Source: Ulva prolifera
Taxonomy: Eukaryota; Chlorophyta; Ulvophyceae; Ulvales; Ulvaceae
Length of the DNA: 64,000 nt
Assembly (NCBI GenBank): GCA_023078555.1
Contig: CM041197.1
Coordinates: forward strand, 11,071,257-11,135,256
Reading direction: 5' to 3'
Shown here: positions 35,230-48,100 of the stretch, piece by piece
Position numbering within the stretch: the first letter of the stretch is position 1
Layout: each line of letters opens with the position of its first letter
Made by a program: the position numbers and the translations under genes
Notes under the pieces: generated by a model
The model's database searches: none
Told to the model about the DNA's origin: nothing
The model's input: the letters and a program-made list of their open reading frames with translations, nothing else

Positions 35230-35380
35230 TCATCTCTCGGGAGCAAGGGTTGCGATATGATGCGGGCCTGGAGGACGCGATCCTGCTGGACTGGGTTGTG
35301 AGTGCGGTTGTAGTGTTCGTGTGTGTGTGAGTGTATGTTGCAGTTGATTCGGATGAGATTCGGTTTCAGTGTTTGTTCTG
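35230..35380 (+). mobile_element. 151-bp LINE 3' fragment with 9-bp target duplication
   Basis: Begins inside the last coding segment (SREQGLRYDAGLEDAIL) and runs into the 3' untranslated part (GTGTGTGTGAGTGTATGTTG, GATTCGGATGAGATTCGG). It stops short of the CTCTTTTGTAAAT end seen in other copies. TTTATGCAG flanks it at 35221-35229 and 35381-35389. It is nearly identical to 39095-39235, so it looks recent. Confidence 0.75.
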
Positions 35381-35389
35381 TTTATGCAG

Positions 35390-37856
35390 GTGCACAGGTT
35401 TATCAGGTGAAACAACGTAAACAGAAAATTGCGTTGCAAAAGCTACAAACCAGTTTTGGGCAAGCGTTGTCCGGTATCTTGGTGTACACAGTATCAAGTT
35501 TGACACTGGGTGTGTTGCCATCCCGTGTTGCTATTGGGTTGAGACCCGGGCCTCAATGTGTGGCATGCGGAAAATCAAAGCAGTGCGCATGAATGCAGAT
35601 CAGCAATTGACAGCGTCTCGTGACTCACCATGAAAGTAGCTTTGACACAGTGAGTCTAGCGTGGAAGGTGTGCATCCACGGAGTGTCTGTCAATGTGGGG
35701 CTCACATTCATAGCTTGCAGTCATCCATACATTTATGCCACATTGGTATGTGTGTGGCATTGTGACCAATTGGCTTGTGTCCTCACATTTATGTCAACAT
35801 GATTGCAGGCAACCGAAAGATTTCACCGCCCGGCATAGCCAGCAAGCGAGGCACCTCCGCCTGGAACTTTATAGCTCCTGCCAGATCAGTCTCGCAAACA
35901 GTAGAGGAGCCAATCTGCGTACATGAAGGTATCTGGCGGGTGTTGTCCCATCCGCCTTGCCAGGGCCAGCATGACGCCGGTGTAGCGTGACTGAGTTGCA
36001 TAGATGCGACCTTTTTTGCCGTGGGCTCTCCGGCATGGATACAGTGATACACAGATCGTGGACATCTCTCGTGCATGCAGGTAACCTGCCATTGACCGAT
36101 CAGGATCCTCACAGAACCCAGAGAGTAATGATTGTAGAGAGGAGCGCCATCCAACAGCCATGCTCATAGGACGTATTACCTGTCCAAGCACCACTTATGT
36201 ATTCTTTTACAGTTGCTGCATGTGTACATGTTGTGTAGTGTAGAGCCTGAGGCCCGTACGGTATTGAACGTTCAGCAATGCTGTGATTGGGCACGCTGGC
36301 CCGATGAGTGAGGTGAAGGTCACTGTAACGAGAATGTATGTCTACAAGTAGTTTTACTGAAATGTGCTAAATACTGCACATGAAATGGCAATTGATCAGC
36401 CTAGTGTCATGTTTTGCGCACCAGTCAATGGCGCACTAGCGTTCAGATCGCGCACCCACAGTGGTGCACCTAGAAGGTGAGCCACTAGGTGTGGCGTTGG
36501 CAACACTGTGGGGGTGCGCATTGCCGGGGTGAGCGACCGGCACAACAGACCTGGCAATGCAAATCCATGGCCACAACGTTGTCTGCAGACAGAAGAGCGT
36601 CATACGAACTGTTTTTAGTACGGCGACGAGGCGTGTACCCTGTGACACGGCAATACACCACAACGTGGGATACCCACGTTCGCCGCAGCGTGACGCCGAA
36701 AGACGTAGGTGAGACAGCAGGATCGCACATACGCAGCATCGAATATAAATAGCTGCAAATACACGGGAACAACTCGCTATGCGGTAACCGACATCGGTTG
36801 CGACTGGAGGCAGTCTATACAACAGGAGCCAGCAACCAGCGCTGCCGTAACACGAGGACTCATATTCTCAAGCATGTACACAGATAATCGCACTATTTTC
36901 TTTTGCGCTCCGCTGACGGTGCGCCCGGAGTTTACAATGGCTACCGTATCCGAATCCATGACGTTCAGCCAACAGAGACCCTGCTACAAGTGCGACTACG
37001 ATCACAATAAAGATTGGCCATAGACCCTCCCAATTGAAATGTATTTACGAATTGCCGTCGCAGCTCGCGACGGACGCATTACCAACTTCCCACCGTACAT
37101 TTCCGCGCTGAGGCAGGAAGCCACTAGCACGCACATTCAGCGACTTGCCGGATGCTATCGGAGCCAAGCCTGTCAATACTGCAAAACAAACTCATCTAGT
37201 CGTCCACGAAGCCGTCTGTTGACGTAATGCGCTGTGAACAACATGGAACAAAGGCTCGCTGTAAGGAGCACTATCAAACACCAGAGACGACTGTCAGCCA
37301 GAACACGCGCGCATGGAACGGCTCGTCGCATCTGAGCACCGGTGAGGAGTTTGTACGTAACTCGGGCTACTCAGAGCGGAGCTCCGTGGCCACCGTGGGA
37401 CAAACTACAGATGTTTCGTCGTGACGCCTCACATTCATACGCACCCATAACGTTGCCGAAACATGCCCGTTCTGCACCACAGCGACATCTATGAATTCAG
37501 CAGGAACTACACTACCTGCAAGGCCAATCCGCGCTCCATTTAGGGCTCGTTTCTTTAAATTGACATGTCCTCAGCCCGTCGCTCACCCTGGTTGCCCACC
37601 CCTTGGTGAGCCAACTTGCTGTAACTCCTGTGGAACAGCCATCACTGGTGCTGCCGCCGGCAGTGGTGCGGGAGGATCTGCCGGTGGTTGTCTGGGAGTC
37701 GCGACTGCAGCGGGCGGCGGAGCAGGCATGGGCACAGCGCTCATATGCGGCCTCGGGGGTGGAGCGTCTGCAGGTGTGACGGGATTCCCAGGCTCAGCTG
37801 GAGCCTGTGGGGTTGGCTGCATGGGAGGGTACGTATAGAAGGGCGCAGGGTACGTA
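35390..37856. other. Stretch without a recognised gene; Pro/Ala-rich minus-strand frame at its end
   Basis: On the minus strand 37858-37583 reads a Pro/Ala-rich sequence (DAPPPRPHMSAVPMPAPPPA) that ends QQVGSPRGGQPG and a stop. It could be a linker exon of a wall protein or a transposon protein; it has no signal peptide and abuts element X. Several plus-strand fragments between 36490 and 37420 have protein-like composition (such as CYKCDYDHNKDWP) but no recognisable family. GGTGAGC words near 36475, 36520 and 37604 mirror those near 33.5 kb. Confidence 0.3.
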
Positions 37857-39583
37857 TACGCTAATTTCACACATGCAGACCCTTTCCGAGGCGTTCAACA
37901 TCTGACAGATGCACACTGACTTTGTTGCCTAAATGCAGGTTAACCTTTCAGGCACCACAAGCGGAGCAGGATACTCGTCTGCATCGAAACCGAACCGAGT
38001 CCATGAGCAGCCGCCGTCCCATGAGCAGCGCACTGATCAAGCTGTTTCTGTATCTTTTGCCTTGTGCCGGACAGAATAGGCCAGTTGCCCCTGGACGATG
38101 CAGCGTGCCGCGGGGATCCAGGCTGTGCGTTATGTGCACTGTCTCGAAGCAGTGAACTGTGCGTTGGTGTCCAGTGGACACCAATTGCCACAGTTGAGCA
38201 TCACCCCGTGTCATCATTATGTGGCTCGCGACCTGCCGGACGAGTTCGTCTCGGGCAAGCTGCTAGCGGCTCAGCACGAGGTGGGGCGCGCGGTCGCGGA
38301 CCATGCGGCCTCACTCGTGCTACAGGGCATCGACTTCGACACGCCGGCCGGCAGGCGGGAAGCGGCGTGGCTCAGGAGCGCTTCGGGGGGGCCTGCAGGC
38401 GCCTTCCTCTCCGCTCTGCCGGGCGGCGTTCTCACCATGGGCGACGACATGTTTGTCCTGCGGTGTGGCACCGCCTGCGATTCCGCGTCCCGACGGACGC
38501 CCCCCCCCCCTCCGTGCAAATGCAGTGCAGGTGTTGCCGCCGAACCAGACCACGCCATGGTCTGCAAGAAGGTGGCAAAGGAGACCCAGATGCGCCATGA
38601 TAACCTGGCTCGTGCCTTGCGCCTGGTCGCCTCTTACGCCGGACTGCAGTCTGCCCTGGAGCCGCTCTACCGTGCCCTCGCGAGGGGCGCGGGTGTTGAG
38701 CTGAATCGCCGCGGGGACGTCGTCGTGGTCATGCCGCGCCTGGAGATGGCGGCCGTGGACGTCGTGGTCACGCATGCGCCGGCGGCCTCATACGTGGCCG
38801 CTGCGGCGCGGGAGACGGGTGCGACGGCGGAGCGGGCGGAGGACAGGAAGCGGGACCGCTTCCGGCGGGACGTGCCTGACCATGCCGCGTTCCGGTTTGT
38901 TCCGTTTGCGGTCGAATCGTGTGGCTTCATGGGCAAGGCTGCCGTGATGTTCGTCGGTCAGTTGGGGGATGTGGCCGCTGCCAGTGGGCGCATCTCCAAA
39001 GGCGCGTTTGTCCAGTGGGCGCTGCGGGTGTTGTCGGTGTCATTGCAGCGCGGCAATGCGGATATGTATCGGAAGTCTGGGCTTGTCATCTCTCGGGAGC
39101 AAGGGTTGCGATATGATGCGGGCCTGGAGGACGCGATCCTGCCGGACTGAGTGGTGAGTGCGGTTGTAGTGTTCGTGTGTGTGTGAGTGTATGTTGCAGT
39201 TGATTCGGATGAGATTCGGTTTCAGTGTTTGTTTTCTCCCGTTCACTCTTTTGTAAATACTCTTTTGTAAATATCGTGCAGTCACATGGCATCGGCCAGC
39301 GGTCTGATCACAAATTTTTTTCCCGGCGGATGCTCCCCGCCCTTGCGGGTAGAGCGGATCCGCCATTACAAAGCCATCCGTTAGCACAGAGCTATAAAGG
39401 CAAGTCGCCCCTAATGCAATGGCAACGAAGGGCCTCCCTTAGTGCCGCCCTTGTGTAGAGTCATTCCGCCCTTAATTAGGCTTCAAAAAGTGCCACCCCA
39501 AATAAGGGCGAAATCTAAGGGCGACAGTAAGGGCGACCTGTCACTTTACAAGGGCGAAATAAGGGCGGGGGTAGGTACAGACG
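37857..39583 (+). mobile_element. Element X, copy 2, right-end part, split by a LINE
   Basis: 37857-38226 matches 26590-26966 and 39274-39583 matches 27028-27333. The two pieces are separated by LINE sequence at 38227-39273. The end is GTACAGACG followed by TCTGTACAC, so two X-type ends may abut here in a 16-bp palindrome (GTACAGACGTCTGTAC). The AGGGCG subterminal array is preserved. Confidence 0.65.
38227..39273 (+). mobile_element. LINE, 3' portion with CCHC motif and endonuclease-like domain
   Basis: A continuous frame runs from 38227 to the stop at 39148-39150 (about 307 residues). It includes CKCSAGVAAEPDHAMVC (CCHC, near 38515-38565), RRGDVVVVMPRLEMAAVDVV and FRFVPFAVESCGFMGKAA. That order, zinc knuckle then a PD-(D/E)XK-like endonuclease at the C-terminus, is that of early-branching non-LTR elements of the R2/CRE/Utopia kind, which lack an APE endonuclease. 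The 3' tail ends in two copies of ACTCTTTTGTAAAT instead of poly(A). The copy is 5'-truncated: the reverse transcriptase is missing. It replaces about 60 bp of X sequence present in copy 1 and shows no target duplication. Confidence 0.75.
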
Positions 39584-39857
39584 TCTGTACACATGATAAC
39601 TGCATGGCAATACATTTCTACGCGTCTGGGGTCACTCGATGCTGGCGAAGGCTCTCACAGGTAGCCCTCGCGCACCCCGTCCATTAGTATTCTGAAGGTT
39701 TGCTTCGACATCCACCTTTTAGCCATCGCTGATGGTGCAGCCGATGCCAAGAACACTTTAAGACACCTGTTGCACTTGTGTCTCACACATGTGCGTGATC
39801 AACATGGCGTGCGGATGCTGCGAACAGTAACAAGAGTTGTGGCACGCTGTGACTGGT

Positions 39858-39942
39858 GTTCACAAAAGAGTGAACGGGAGAAAACAAACACTGAAACCGA
39901 ATCTCATCCGAAGCAACTGCAACATACAACATACTGCAACAT
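39858..39942 (-). mobile_element. 85-bp LINE 3' stub with perfect 14-bp target duplication
   Basis: The minus strand holds only the last part of the LINE 3' tail (CGGATGAGATTCGGTTTCAG, TTTTCTCCCGTTCACTCTTT). ACGCTGTGACTGGT flanks it at 39844-39857 and 39943-39956. A short repeat of AACATACAACATACTGC lies at its 5' end, a typical product of aborted target-primed reverse transcription. Confidence 0.8.
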
Positions 39943-39954
39943 ACGCTGTGACTG

Positions 39955-42118
39955 GTACTATTCGGCTCGTCTGGTACGGGCCGTCGTCTTTATGCGTTTC
40001 CGCTGTCGTTTGATCCTGTTGCACTGACCGTATATCGACATGTTCGCCGATCACAAACGGTTTGCCTGACCAGGCGACGTTCTTCCGTGGTGAAATCATT
40101 GGTGGATGATTTCTGCCTAATAGCAGTCTATGGGTGCTATACCGTGTACTGAATCCTAGCAGCGCCTGCAACGTACGTACTGTGAAATTAGCGTATTGAA
40201 CCACATAGGTATCGTCCGGCAGCCCCATCAGAGCGACACTGCCCATAAATGCTGAACAATCCGGTGTCATGATGTTGCAACGCAGATTCACAGGAACACA
40301 TTGAATCCTAGGATGTGGCCACAAAGTCTTCGTCACAAGCTAACTGGTTATGCACTGCTATGCTCTGCACATTAGCTTAACATCGATATCCATATTGGCC
40401 CTACCAAAGGCATGACATAGAGCAGTGAGCCGGTCTTGCATGCGATCAGGATTGGAGTCAACCAGTGCCTTGTGCATTAAAGATTGAGCTTTTTAGGCTT
40501 GAGGAAGTTTAATCAGTCCCATCATGACCAAGCACTGATGCGGATGGGCAGGGGTGCCCGCATACAGTGTTGAGGGCACAGATCTGAGGAGACTCCTCGA
40601 GGAGACTCCGTACACGCAAGACGCAACAACACTCCGCTGAGCGATTCTCACAGTGCTGCGCGATTCTGTGTTGGCATACTCTCTGCCTTCACACGCAGTG
40701 CAGAGGGCGTGGCACCGAACGTGCACACGTCGGGGGCAGCAGTGCTGTGGTGACAGTGTCTTTGCTGGCACGCCCTCTGTCTTACCTCGCAGTGCAGATG
40801 GCGTGACACCGAACATGCTCACATTGGGGGCAGCAGCGCTGCAACGAGGCTGGTTACTAGGCGGAAGCATCTCTGCTGGCCAGAGTGCCAGTGGCTGCAT
40901 GTGATCACATCACTGACATCCACAGGAGGGCTATCTCAGCACACCGTCAGGCCCGAGCACTGGCATCACCAGCCCAGCTGTATTCGTGGCCAGTTAGCGT
41001 GACAACCCCTTTGCAAAGAGGCTGGTAAATAGTGTGAAGCACCTCTGCTGGCCAGAATACCAGCGGCTGCATGTGATCACATCACTGACATCCACAGGAG
41101 GGCTATCTCAGCACACCGTCAGGCCCGAGCACTGGCATCACCAGCCCAGCTGTATTCGTGGCCAAAACTTGTGACAACCCCTTTGCAAAGGCACTGGTGA
41201 ATAGGTTGATGTATCTCTGCTGGCCATAATACCAGTGGCTGCATGTGATCACATTACTGCCATCCACAGGAGGGCTATCTCAGCACACCGTCAGGCACGA
41301 GCACTGGCATCACCAGCCCAGCCATACTCGTGGCCAGTTAGCGTGTCAGCCCATTTGCAAAGTAAGCAGTGTCGTAAGAAGTCTGCAACTGTCCGTAGCC
41401 GTAGACACTCCCGCCTGTAGTTCATACAGTTTCCAAAGTCACCTTTGCAGATTGGTGAAGCAATCTGTGATGTGCCCGAGCTTGCAAATATCTATGTAGC
41501 AGCGATGGTTTGCCCTGCTCATCCCTGAATACCGTTGTAGCCGTACATTGCCGATTTTCACATACATATTATATGCGCTGTAGAATCAGATCGTGGCGCT
41601 ATCTGTGCGTGTGGGGCCTGTTCATAGACCAGATGTTCCCGTAGCCCGCTTCGCGATGGCGCATGATGAGCTCCGCTAGAGACAACACGTCATAAAAATT
41701 TGAATAAATTGGTAAATATGTTCACAGTAGGTGTACTTTTGTATCACTGACGGATTAGCTTCTAGCGGTGACACGCAGCCGTCCTAAGCTCTTCCCAAGT
41801 ATTTCCTCAGGCTGATTGACTTCCAGACAGGCCGCGAGTCTCCAGAGCCCAAGTTAAGCCTGAAAGTAACCAAATAAGTTCCCGTGAAAGGATATACGCC
41901 CTTTGATCGCGCTGTTCGTGAGCATCGTAGCAGCGCTGGCCGACCGAGTCATCCTCGAAGACAGGCACAGTGCAACTGCGTCCGTAGACCACAACGAACC
42001 GGATAAATCATATCATGCGTCAATATCGTATTGAACATGGTCATTTTGGTTGAAATAACATCAAAAGGCGACTGTTTCTGCTGCGACCTATCCGCCCTTG
42101 TCAGGCCCGCCCTATCCC
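39955..42118 (-). mobile_element. Element X, copy 2, left and middle part in inverted orientation
   Basis: The reverse complement matches 22015-25370 of copy 1, and 39957-40180 corresponds to 26390-26600. A minus-strand frame ending near 39860 joins MGSVALMGLPDDTYVVQ with GEHVDIRSVQQDQTTAETHK on one strand, whereas in copy 1 these two parts lie in opposite orientations. One copy has therefore been rearranged. The extreme left end of X is missing; LINE sequence starts at 42119. Confidence 0.6.
40910..41370. repeat. Short version of the 172-bp satellite inside X copy 2
   Basis: About three units in reverse orientation (each with TGCATGTGATCACATCACTG and ACAACCCCTTTGCAAAG), against nine to ten in X copy 1. 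The array length is thus variable between copies of the element. Confidence 0.8.
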
Positions 42119-45100
42119 AAATTACAAAAGAGCGAACGGGAGAAAACGAACACTGAAACCGAATCTCATCCGCATCAACATCAAAACACACTCACACGAA
42201 CACAACAACCACACTCACAACTCAGTTAGGCAGGATCGCGTCCTCCAGGCCCGCATCATACCGCAACCCCTTCTCCCGAGAGATGACCAGCCCAGACTTC
42301 CGATACATATCCGCATTGCCACGCTGCAATGACACCGACAACACCCGCAGCGCCCACTGGACAAAAGCGCCTTTGGAGATGCGCCCACTGGCAGCGGCCA
42401 CATCTCCCAACTTACCGACGAACCTCACGGCAGCCTTGCCCATGAAGCCACACGATTCGACCGCAAACGGAACAAACCGGCACGCGGCTTGGTCAGGCAC
42501 GTCCCGCCGGAAGCGGTCCCGCTTCCTGTCCTCCGCCCGCTCCGCCGTCGCGCCCGTCTCCCGTGCCGCAGCGGCCACGTATGAGGCCGCCGACGCATGT
42601 GCACACATGTGACCACGACGTCCACGGCCGCCATCTTCAGGCGCGGCATGACCACGACGACGTCCCCGCGGCAATTCAGCTCAACACCCGCGCCCCTCGC
42701 GAGGGCACGGTAGAGCGGCTCCAGGGCAGACTGCAGTCCGGCGTAAGAGGCGACCAGGCGCAAGGCACGAGCCAGGTTATCATTGCGCATCTGGGTCTCC
42801 TTTGCCACCTTCTTGCAGACCATGGCGTGTTCTGGTTCGGCGGCAACACCTGCACTGCATTTGCACGGAGGGGGGGGGACGTCCGTCGGGACGCGGAATC
42901 GCAGGCGCTGCCACACCGCCAGGACAAACATGTCGTCGCCCGTCGGCCGTGCCGGCCCCCGACAGGAAAGCCGCGTCAGCGACGCTGTCCACCAGCATCG
43001 TCAGTCCGAGCCCGCCATGCCTGACAGGGGACATCAGCCGGTAAGAAAGCCGCCGTGTCTCAGCGTTAGTGGCCGAGTTGTCAGACGCGGCAGCAGCCTC
43101 CGCAACCTCAGGCGGCAGGCACAGGATTGCGGCGGCACCGCGCCACACAGCGGCCTCCGCCCTGCGCATGTGAGCTCGAGCACGGCGTACGGCACTGTCC
43201 GCAACAGGTGCGTCATGCGCACACTCAGGGACACACGCAGCAGGAGGAACTGCGCCTGCACTGAGAGCGGGATGCGCACGAGGGTCTGGACGAGGCCCTC
43301 GACCTCGCGTGCCCGCGCGTCCAGCACCTCGGCGACGTACTCCGGGGTGCACAGCGGCGTGCCGACAGCCTTGAAGCCCGCGTGCAGATCCCGAATGCCA
43401 AGCTCTCCGGCCATGGCGGCCGCCCCCTCGGCGTCGGCGCTGTGGACGCCGCATTTGGCCGGGTTCACCTCAAGCCCAATGCTGCGCACGCCGTCAGCTT
43501 CCACGCACAGCCGCCGGAATACGGCAGCTCCAGCCACGAGGTCGCCCGCAATGCTGATGTCGTCCAGGTACGCCACCACAGGGGCGCCGGCGCCTGACGC
43601 GTCGACGCGCTCCAGGACAGGCTGCAGGGTCAACGCAAACATGAGGGGGCACAGGGGGTCACGTTGGCGGACGCCACGTTGGCAGAGGACCGGCTCGACG
43701 TCCTCCGGAGCGCCCGCGATGTGCAGCGGGGTCCTGGCGCCGTACGCCCATTGCGTGAAGGGCAGCAGCGCCGGGGCGCGCTCCTTCACGGCAGCGAACA
43801 TGGCCGCGCGGTCGATGCAGTTGAAGGCGTTCTTCATGTCGACCGAGAACACCGAGGCGCCCTCGGCGAGAGCGGAAGACAGGCCGTGCACGAATGTCTC
43901 GGTCCCGCCCCGCGTGCCAACGCCGACCTGCAGTGGCGCCAAGCTCTCTCCGATGCCGCGGCCATACTCGCGCAAGGCGCACACTGCCGCGAACCGGTAC
44001 CAGGTCTCCCCCACCGCGATCGGCCGCGTGCCACCGTCCGGCTTCTCCAGGCCGATGAGGAGCCCGTCCAGCAGGAACGTCTCCCGTAGCAGCATGCCGG
44101 ACAGCATGTGGTTGACGACTGCCAGCAGCGCGTCGGTGGCTGCGTCCGAGGATTGGCATGCTGCGCTGATCATCTCGAAGGTCCAGCCGGACGGGCCGGC
44201 CGATGACCCTCGATGGTGTGCGCTCACGGCGGCCACCGCCGCCACCAGCGCCTCCCGTGTCAGGCACAGAGCGGGGACATCCGGGTTCGGCTCCAGAGGA
44301 GCCGGCGCATCTGCTGGCGGGAAAAACGCGCGCAGACCGGCTTGGACCACCGGGGACAACGCATCTGCGGGCTTGCCATCCTGCAATCCGCGGCCAGCTT
44401 TGTGAATGGAGCGCTTGATGCGAAAGCATCTGTCGATGTGTTGCGCCTGCAGCTGATCTGCAGACATGGGAGCTTTGCGTCTCCCGGGCCAGTGGCCGGG
44501 CGACGTGTCCTCCCACATCTCCACGGGCAGCCCAAGGGCGTAGTTGCGGCACCGCCCTGCCGCCGCTTTCCCAGAGCGCCGCCCCCTGCTGTACGCTAGC
44601 AGGCGCATGGGCAGGCGCATGAGCTCCTCGAAAGCGGCAACAACCTCCTCTCGCGCGCTGTCGCCGCGCGCATGCGTGCACGCGTCGGCCACCAGCTCCC
44701 ACACCCTTGTGCACGACTCGGCCCACCCCAGCCGGGCGGTTGGGGGGACATGCTGCGGCAGGCGCAGCCGTGGGGCCGCGTTGGCCCGCTGCACTGGCGG
44801 GGTAGATGCAGCCGCACGGAGCCCGGCCGCACTAGTAGCACTGAGTTGTCCTTACAGCAGCCCCATGTCGGCCTTACCCAGTCCTCACAGGCGAGGTAAG
44901 GCCGATATTTGGCTGATGTAAGGACAACATGTGGATTTCAGGCATAGCCCTAGTCCTTACGCAAGGCCTGGGCAAGGACACGTTTGGATAAATAGGGGTC
45001 AGTCCAAACGATATGGACGTCCTTACGATCGCAGTCCTTATTTGTTAGATTGCAGTCCTTACAAGTATGGACTGTGTTTGGGGCAAATATGGACTGTGTA

Positions 45101-48100
45101 TTGACCATGCAAGGATTGTGTAGTGTCTGTGTGGTGCATGCGTGTGTAGTGCATGCGTGTGTAGTGTGCATTGCACACTGTGCAATCGCCACCACATGAT
45201 GCAGTTGCAACATGCAATGGCTGCTTCATTGGCTGATTGGTTGTGGCCAGCAGGCCACCTAGGGGAAGCGTGTGCGTGGCATGCCCTTCAGCATGACCAC
45301 ATGTGGCTATGCTGAAGCGGCATGACAGGCAGTCTTTCCCTAAGCAGCGCTGCTCACTGCACTACCTTGATGGTTTCCTATCTGTGGCCAGCAGGCCACA
45401 GAAGTCAAGCGTGTGCATGTCACACCCTTCAGCATGGTCACACGTAGTGCTGAAGCGGCCACATGACAACCTGTCTTCGAGTAGCGCTGCTTACTATGCA
45501 CCGCTGCTGCTCGGTGCAGCACAATGCAACCTCGCTGTCATGCACTCAGCCCGCTCTGGCATGCCGCTGCTAGAGGCTGAATAAAAAAACGCTGGTGAAC
45601 TGCAATTCAATGATGCGTCTTCAGCTCCTGGCGTGCTATCTCTGTAGCGTATCCGGGCAAGATCTGCACCCATATGCCTCATTGTGCACACACACGTATT
45701 GCAAGAAACTCATGTAGTTGAAGCAGAAGCAATCGATCCACAGTATTTCACAGCATGCAGGACACCGCAACAAGCTCAAAGCACACTGCAATGTAAAAAT
45801 TACGAGCCGACCTTGCTTCGCAACTAGCCCATGCAAAAAAACTTGTCATATGTATCTGCTGAATCCGTTTGCAAGCGCAGTGGGTAAGCTGCAACTGATT
45901 GCATCGTGGGGCGAGGCTGACGGTGCCTCGAGAGAGATCGAGTGAAACCCTCAGACGCTATCACTTAGTGGCAAGGACCCGACTGAAACTATAAGTCAGT
46001 GTTTCACCTCCTTGTGAATGCGGGTCTGCGTTGGATGGATATGTGCTAGGACCTATGCGCTGACCAGCAACTACAGCGTTGCTTTTCTCTGGAATCGGCT
46101 ACTCTTGCTGGACTGTTGACAAAAGATTGCAAAATATTAAAGAAAAGGATATCGCGCTGCAGAATCATACGTCTACCGGTGACGTGATGTGTTTAGCGTG
46201 TGCAGTCGCGCATTACAGTCGAACACCTGTTCTAGACGCCTGTGCTCTGCAATCACAAAGAAAAATACGATCAGTCTTCAACGTTATAATTTCGTACCTC
46301 AGGTATACACAGGGCAGCGGATCGTTGCGGCCTGGGCATCGGGGTTGAGTCCCTTCGGCTGCTGCTAACAAGAGCACCGCGAACTGAAAGCAACACGGCA
46401 ATCGCGATCGCGCCCCTCACTGGATCAGGAACTCTATGATGAGTACGGAATCACAATTGTTCCGGTCCAAGACATACGCTGGGTCGATCGCTACCAACTG
46501 TGTCACCCGCGCGACTATTCCACAGCATTATGCGTGCCTACCTACATCTTGCTGAATGTACAATATGCCCTAAACGATTCATCAGACTTGCATGCGTTCG
46601 CTGCTTTATGTGGTTGTTCGCGCTGTATCACCTCATTGTTCATGCGGCACTGCGCCACTCCCGCGAAGCTCGGTGGCCACGGGCGTTCCCCATGTATGGC
46701 GCAGGCACGTCTGCCGCCCACCAAAGGGCACATGAAACCCATTGCGAGCATATTTTGCCTCGTGAACAAGTCTAGAAAGCGAAGCGCAAGCTTTTGGCCT
46801 CGCATTCAAGCGCCTTGCACTGCGCAGCGTTCGGACAGCATCAACATTATGGGCGCAGGAATCGTCCGATCACATTTCATGGCATGCTCTGCACGTCAGT
46901 GTTAATAATGAAGCAGTCTGCAAATGCTTCTTGAACGATGCTGCCAGTGTCTTGACGTGCACGATACTGCAGCGCTGTACAACACGCCGTAGGTATGGGC
47001 TGCAAATCACCGAACCAGGAGCGCGGACTCGTTCGTGAGAAGTGACCAGTCAGAACAAGAACGTCAGGTCGGACAAGCAGATGTTCAACGTGCTTCCCAT
47101 GCTGTCCTGCTGATGCTAGCACGTGAGTGCTTGTTGTGCATCAGTGGAGTCCTGCAGACATCACTGCTTTCTGACACTTGGCTCCACGATAGATCCTTGT
47201 ATGATTTCAAGTGGCATTTAAAACACTGTTGGGGCTGTGACCAGTTGTGACACTTCATACTCACCTCGCCTGTCCCCATTGCTGTCAACCACGTAGGTGA
47301 GCACTTCATGACAGATTGCATTGCCACCACGGTATACCGTAACTATAGTATGACATGGTGATACTCCATGATCACAACTACGGCGTATACGACTGTCGCC
47401 ACGTGAGCCTGACCAGCTCCTCAGTATGTCCTCACGTGACAGTGCACAGCTTCCCAATGTTCCTGCCACAAGCTGGGCACTGTTTGGTCCTTACAAAGCA
47501 GCAACATGTGTCCCAATTCCAGCCCAATCCGGTCCTACACTTTATGACCACATAGTGTGTCCTTACGGACGTTATGCTTCAGCCCTGTTGCCCATAAGGC
47601 TCATGTAAGCCGCATGGACGTCATAAGGATGATATTCGGCCGTCCATACGTGAGGATCGCGTGGTGCTACTGTAAGGACAACTCAGTGCTACTAGTGCGG
47701 CCTGTCTGCGGAGGCCCGCCCGCTGCGACTGGCCACCTGCTCCCCGTCCCTTGCCTTTCTTCTTACCGCCCCGCCGGGCGCGTTGCTGCTTGGCGCTGCC
47801 GCCCGTGCCCCCACTGGCCTGCGCAGGGGGGGTTGCGCCGGCGGCTGCTGCGGCTTGGCGATGTGGCCGGCGGGTAGCAGACTGCTTGGCTGCTGCGCCT
47901 GCGAGGCCATGAGGCGGGGGAAGAGGCGGAGAAGAGGTGTCGGCGGAGGTGGGCGGGGGTGGATGGTGGCACTGTGCAGTGCCGTGAGCCCTGTCGTGCT
48001 GGTCGTTGCTGGTGGCTGGCGGCTGCTGAGGGGCAGCCGTGGCGAGCTGAGTCTCACCAGGCACCACATTCAGCGCCGATTTTACCTGTTTGCTTGTATC

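Noticed and set aside
42783-44405. A 540-residue open frame on the plus strand
   Set aside because: It lies antisense to the LINE reverse transcriptase, which has real catalytic motifs. High GC keeps the opposite strand open.
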